Source of the DNA: Irpex lacteus
Taxonomy: Eukaryota; Basidiomycota; Agaricomycetes; Polyporales; Irpicaceae
Direction of reading: 5' to 3'
Assembly: GCA_001986395.2 (NCBI GenBank)
Contig: MQVO02000052.1
Span: 1-64,000 of the forward strand
DNA: 64,000 bases
The notes under the pieces are model-generated. The model was given only the letters and a program-made list of their open reading frames with translations. It was not told the DNA's origin and ran no database searches. A program made the position numbers and the translations under genes. Shown here piece by piece: positions 61,149 to 64,000 of this stretch; position 1 is the first letter of the stretch, and each line of letters begins with the position of its first letter.

Positions 61149-61295
61149 TCGGTCGCGCGAGGGCGGGCTGATGACGCGTCACCCTGTCACGGGCGCTCCT
61201 CGGCACACCGGCAATGACGACCAACCCACCAGATCAACCGAATCCACCAAACCCACCGAGTCAACCGAGTCCACCAGAGAGAATTGAGCCTACCT
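61149..61295 (-). repeat. Right terminal inverted repeat of Harbinger element
   Basis: Exact reverse complement of 57214-57360, ending AATTGAGCCTACCT. The outer end abuts the TCA duplication. Confidence 0.92.
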
Positions 61296-61298
61296 TCA
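61296..61298 (+). repeat. Right target-site duplication (TCA)
   Basis: TCA directly after the right inverted repeat, matching 57211-57213. Confidence 0.7.
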
Positions 61299-61588
61299 AC
61301 TGGGAATTCTTCTCGTTCCAAATCACCTGGAAGTGACCGTTCTCCGTCTTCTTTGCCTACACGTTGCACACAACGCCCGCCCATATCCATGCCTTATCAC
61401 ATCCCTTGACATCCCCACGCGCATCGTAAGATTTCAAGGGACACCCAACTTCTTGGCCTGGCTGTGCTGAGAGGAACATCTGTAACGCGAATTGAGTCGT
61501 GCATCTGAGGTCCGAGGATGACAGTGGAATTCAAAGCTTTTCACTTGCTGCGACGGACTTTGCATGACGCAGATCCGGGCCTGTGCAC
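61299..61588. other. Flanking sequence between transposon and tandem repeat
   Basis: About 290 bp that would have been upstream of the NIPA gene before the transposon inserted. No recognisable feature. Confidence 0.45.
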
Positions 61589-62220
61589 GGAAAATTGGGG
61601 TATGGCAAGGGGAGCCCGCCGAAGGCGGGCCCCCCGCGAAATTTGGACCTAAGACCAGGGGTGGCAGGGGTCAAAGAGGCGCCCGCACGTGCACCAGTTA
61701 GGTACTGTATAGGGGGCGCCAGCTTGGGTCGGGCAGGACCCAAGGGACCCAGTTAGGTCCACCCCTGGCCATGAGGAAGTACCTTATAGGGGGCGCCAGC
61801 TTGGGTCGGGCAGGACCCAAGGGACCCAGTTAGGTCCACCCCTGGCCATGAGGAAGTACCTTATAGGGAAAATTGGGTCATGGCAAGGGGAGCCCGCCGA
61901 AGGCGGGCCCCCCGCGAAATTTGGACCTAAGACCAGGGGTGGCAGGGGTCAAAGAGGCGCCCGCACGTGCACCAGTTAGGTACTGTATAGGGGGCGCCAG
62001 CTTGGGTCGGGCAGGACCCAAGGGACCCAGTTAGGTCCACCCCTGGCCATGAGGAAGTACCTTATAGGGGGCGCCAGCTTGGGTCGGGCAGGACCCAAGG
62101 GACCCAGTTAGGTCCACCCCTGGCCATGAGGAAGTACCTTATAGGGGGCGCCAGCTTGGGTCGGGCAGGACCCAAGGGACCCAGTTAGGTCCACCCCTGG
62201 CCATGAGGAAGTACCTCTGT
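61589..62220. repeat. Compound tandem repeat, units A (121 nt) and B (77 nt)
   Basis: Two unit types alternate as A-B-B-A-B-B-B. A units start at AAAATTGGG (61591 and 61869, 278 nt apart). B units start at GGGGGCGCC (61712, 61789, 61990, 62067 and 62144, each 77 nt apart within a block). Copies are nearly identical; A1 and A2 differ slightly near their start (GGGGTATGG versus GGGTCATGG). Each A contains GCCCGCC-GAA-GGCGGGC and each B contains CTTGGGTC-GGGCAG-GACCCAAG, both potential stem-loops. A also holds words that are the reverse complement of words in B (CCAGGGGTGG, GGACCTAA). It is GC-rich and non-coding in appearance. Confidence 0.9.
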
Positions 62221-62476
62221 GGACGGGCTATGCAACTCGGCGCCGAAGAGGGCGCTCCTTCCACGTTCCGCGACATTGACATCCCGATGGCCTGGATCTC
62301 GGCATGGTTAACGCTGAAGTGTATATAGCTGTGGCCACACAGAACGAATACATTAAATACGACAATTGCTTGATACAGGATCGTGAATGCTTGTATAATA
62401 CAGATGCAAGAGCGGGTCAGATTTCCTGGCAGTACATACATCAAGTCTCAAGATATTAGTGACAGGCTTCATGGCT
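62221..62476. other. Intergenic, 3' flank of UBP2
   Basis: About 250 bp with nothing recognisable. Confidence 0.45.
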
Positions 62477-64000
62477 TCAAGCTGGGGTCGAATCTGCCTC
62501 GAGAGCAGCAATGTCAACTCTATGGACGGTCTCGATGACCTCTGCGCCTTTGCGAGCAAAGACCAACTGGTGAATAGAATATCGTCAGTGTCTGACTTAG
62601 ATAGTCAAACCGCGAATCACGAACCATATAAGGATTAGCAGTAGAGCCCGTGGTGTCAGCGAACACCTCCTCCTTCGAGACGACAGTGACACTCGAGTCG
62701 TTGTACTTGAACCACTGGTCCGGGTTGGCAGGGAGATTGCGAGAGTAGAAGAAGTAGTGCCCGAACGACGGTGAAGATCCTCTGTGGATGAAGACCGAGC
62801 TCAACTCGTACAACGCCGCATTGTCGTTTTTCCACAAGTCCTCAAGCTCCTTCTTCAGCTTGCTTGCATTCGCGCGTTCCTTCTCGAGCTGAGACACAAC
62901 TAGAGATTGCTCGTGGCTAACGCGAGAAATCAAGTCAGAGTCTCCTCCAGTCAACTCTGGCTGAGTCGAGAGGAACTCAGCGGTGGCTCCAAGAGCAGGG
63001 GCGAATGGTGCGTGCTAGGATAGCTTGAGTACTACGCTTACATTATAGTAAGTTCTTTACTCACCTTGCCCTGGGTAAGGCGCTGGATACGGTCTCTGCT
63101 GGTGTTGAGCCGAGTCTGGATATCCTTGGACCGCGACCTCTTCTCAGGATCCGCGCTGTCCAAGAAACGATCCATGCAAAGCGTCTCTCCGAACTTGACA
63201 TACGCCTGAGACTTGTACGCCTGCTGAGTCTCTCTATCGAATTGAACTCGCTAGATCAAGTGGGTCCAGAGTTAGCAATGTTATCAACCACTACATGAAA
63301 TAAGCGCACCTGAAGCTGAATCTGTAGAAGAGGAGGCAATTCCGTGATTGTGACCTCCATGCGCTTCTTCGTGCCCTCGAGCTCCACAATGTCATCGAAA
63401 TATCTGCCGAGCCCGTCGTACAGATCGAAGCCTTCATCGGCCACGTTCAGATGAAGATGCGAAAACAGATCTTCCTTCTCGTGCGTTGAATTCGTACGAT
63501 GCTTCGCGGCGTCTTCTGAGCGTAAATGCGTAAGTCGCTGGCGTTTCTTGCCGTAGAACAGCCTACAAGCACAGTCGTAAATTCCTGTTTGTAACAAGCG
63601 TGTCTGCGAGAGTACTCACCGCTTGATGATACTAGTCTTGTCTGTTGCAGCACCGCCAACTTCCTGGTTTTGCAAGTCAAGCAGAGCAGTCTCGATCTGG
63701 AACATGCAGTTATCCATGCACTCCGATACGTCATGTTGACGACCTGGACAGTGATATCAGATATTCACTCTTGTACAGCTTGTGCGTAGTCACCAAAGAC
63801 GCACCGAACATCATGATTGAATCTGCTGCAGCGCGTTTCCTAGGAGGCAGTGGAGGAGCCTTCTCCTCAGTCGCAGGCTTCTTCGACTTGTCCTTCATCT
63901 CGACGTCCTCCTGACGAGGCGGACTCTTCTTGAGCTTAGCCGGAGACGAGCTGGCAGGAGGGCTGGCCCGACGAGTTTCAACAGGCGACGACGGCTTCGA
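62477..64000 (-). CDS. Ubiquitin-specific protease, Ubp2-like, C-terminal part (5' end outside window)
   Basis: Deubiquitinating enzyme; only the C-terminal part of the catalytic domain is here. Reading leftward from the edge: a Ser/Pro/Lys-rich insert (SSPVETRRASPPAS, EDVEMKDKSKKPATEEKAPP), then MMFGRQHDVSECMDNCMFQI (the Q-x-D box), HRTNSTHEKEDLFSHLHLNV, GLGRYFDDIVELEG and RVQFDRETQQAYKSQAYVKF. Next come a coiled coil (LVVSQLEKERANASKLKKEL), ALYELSSVFIHRGSSPSFGH with the catalytic His in GHYFFYSRN, and WFKYNDSSVTVVSKEEVF. It ends AALEADSTPA at 62477. The catalytic Cys box lies outside the window. Introns are short and in frame. Confidence 0.88.

Larger units (their letters stand above)
57214..61295. 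mobile_element. Complete PIF/Harbinger DNA transposon (4,082 bp)
   Basis: Bounded by identical 147-bp inverted repeats and flanked by TCA on both sides. It carries the two genes expected of an autonomous PIF/Harbinger element: a Myb/SANT-like ORF1 (plus strand) and a DDE nuclease (minus strand), arranged tail to tail with 43 bp between stops. Both genes splice cleanly with no stop or frameshift. The identical repeats suggest recent insertion. It lies in the upstream region of the NIPA-type transporter gene. TCA is not the usual TWA target of the class. Superfamily assignment comes from the nuclease motifs and the two-gene layout. Confidence 0.9.

Noticed and set aside
61531..61743. Open frame across the compound repeat
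   Set aside because: Pro/Gly-rich translation of GC-rich repeat units; not kept across the array.

Overview
This is nuclear DNA of a filamentous basidiomycete, most likely an Agaricomycete. Almost every gene is split by short GT-AG introns (about 45-80 nt), genes lie on both strands only a few hundred bases apart, and the protein set is fungal (Sed5, Nop6, Pop3, Cut8/Sts1, Vta1, Exo84, phytase-like phosphatase, Cas1). No rRNA or tRNA gene, CRISPR array or bacterial operon was seen.

Layout, left to right. An ankyrin/CCCH zinc-finger gene runs off the left edge and carries many frameshifts. Then come a GpsA-type glycerol-3-phosphate dehydrogenase, Sed5 syntaxin, a Nop6-like RRM protein, the NEDD8 E2 Ubc12, a 2OG-Fe(II) oxygenase, and two tandem copies of an unrecognised gene. 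These are followed by aminodeoxychorismate synthase (folate), Tti1, dCMP deaminase, Pop3, a GNAT with one frameshift, a large alpha-arrestin, an SDR, Vta1, an unrecognised proline/serine-rich coiled-coil protein, a PPR-like mitochondrial protein, Cut8/Sts1, a Cas1-type O-acetyltransferase (one frameshift and an altered catalytic residue), a secreted histidine acid phosphatase, enolase, a MOSC protein, Exo84 and a NIPA-type magnesium transporter. The right end holds a DNA transposon, a compound tandem repeat, and the C-terminal part of a Ubp2-type deubiquitinase that runs off the edge.

Most of the window is ordinary housekeeping sequence; neighbours do not form a pathway or cluster. The main accessory feature is 57214-61295, a complete PIF/Harbinger-class element. 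It has 147-bp terminal inverted repeats that are identical base for base, a TCA target duplication, a Myb/SANT-like ORF1 and an intact DDE nuclease read towards each other. Its identical ends and uninterrupted genes suggest a recent and possibly active insertion, about 180 bp upstream of the NIPA start codon. About 290 bp beyond it lies a higher-order repeat (121-nt and 77-nt units in the order A-B-B-A-B-B-B) rich in potential hairpins. I see no clearly undescribed defence or biosynthetic system. The best candidates for new biology are the Harbinger element with its repeat neighbour, the tandem unknown family, and the altered Cas1 homologue.
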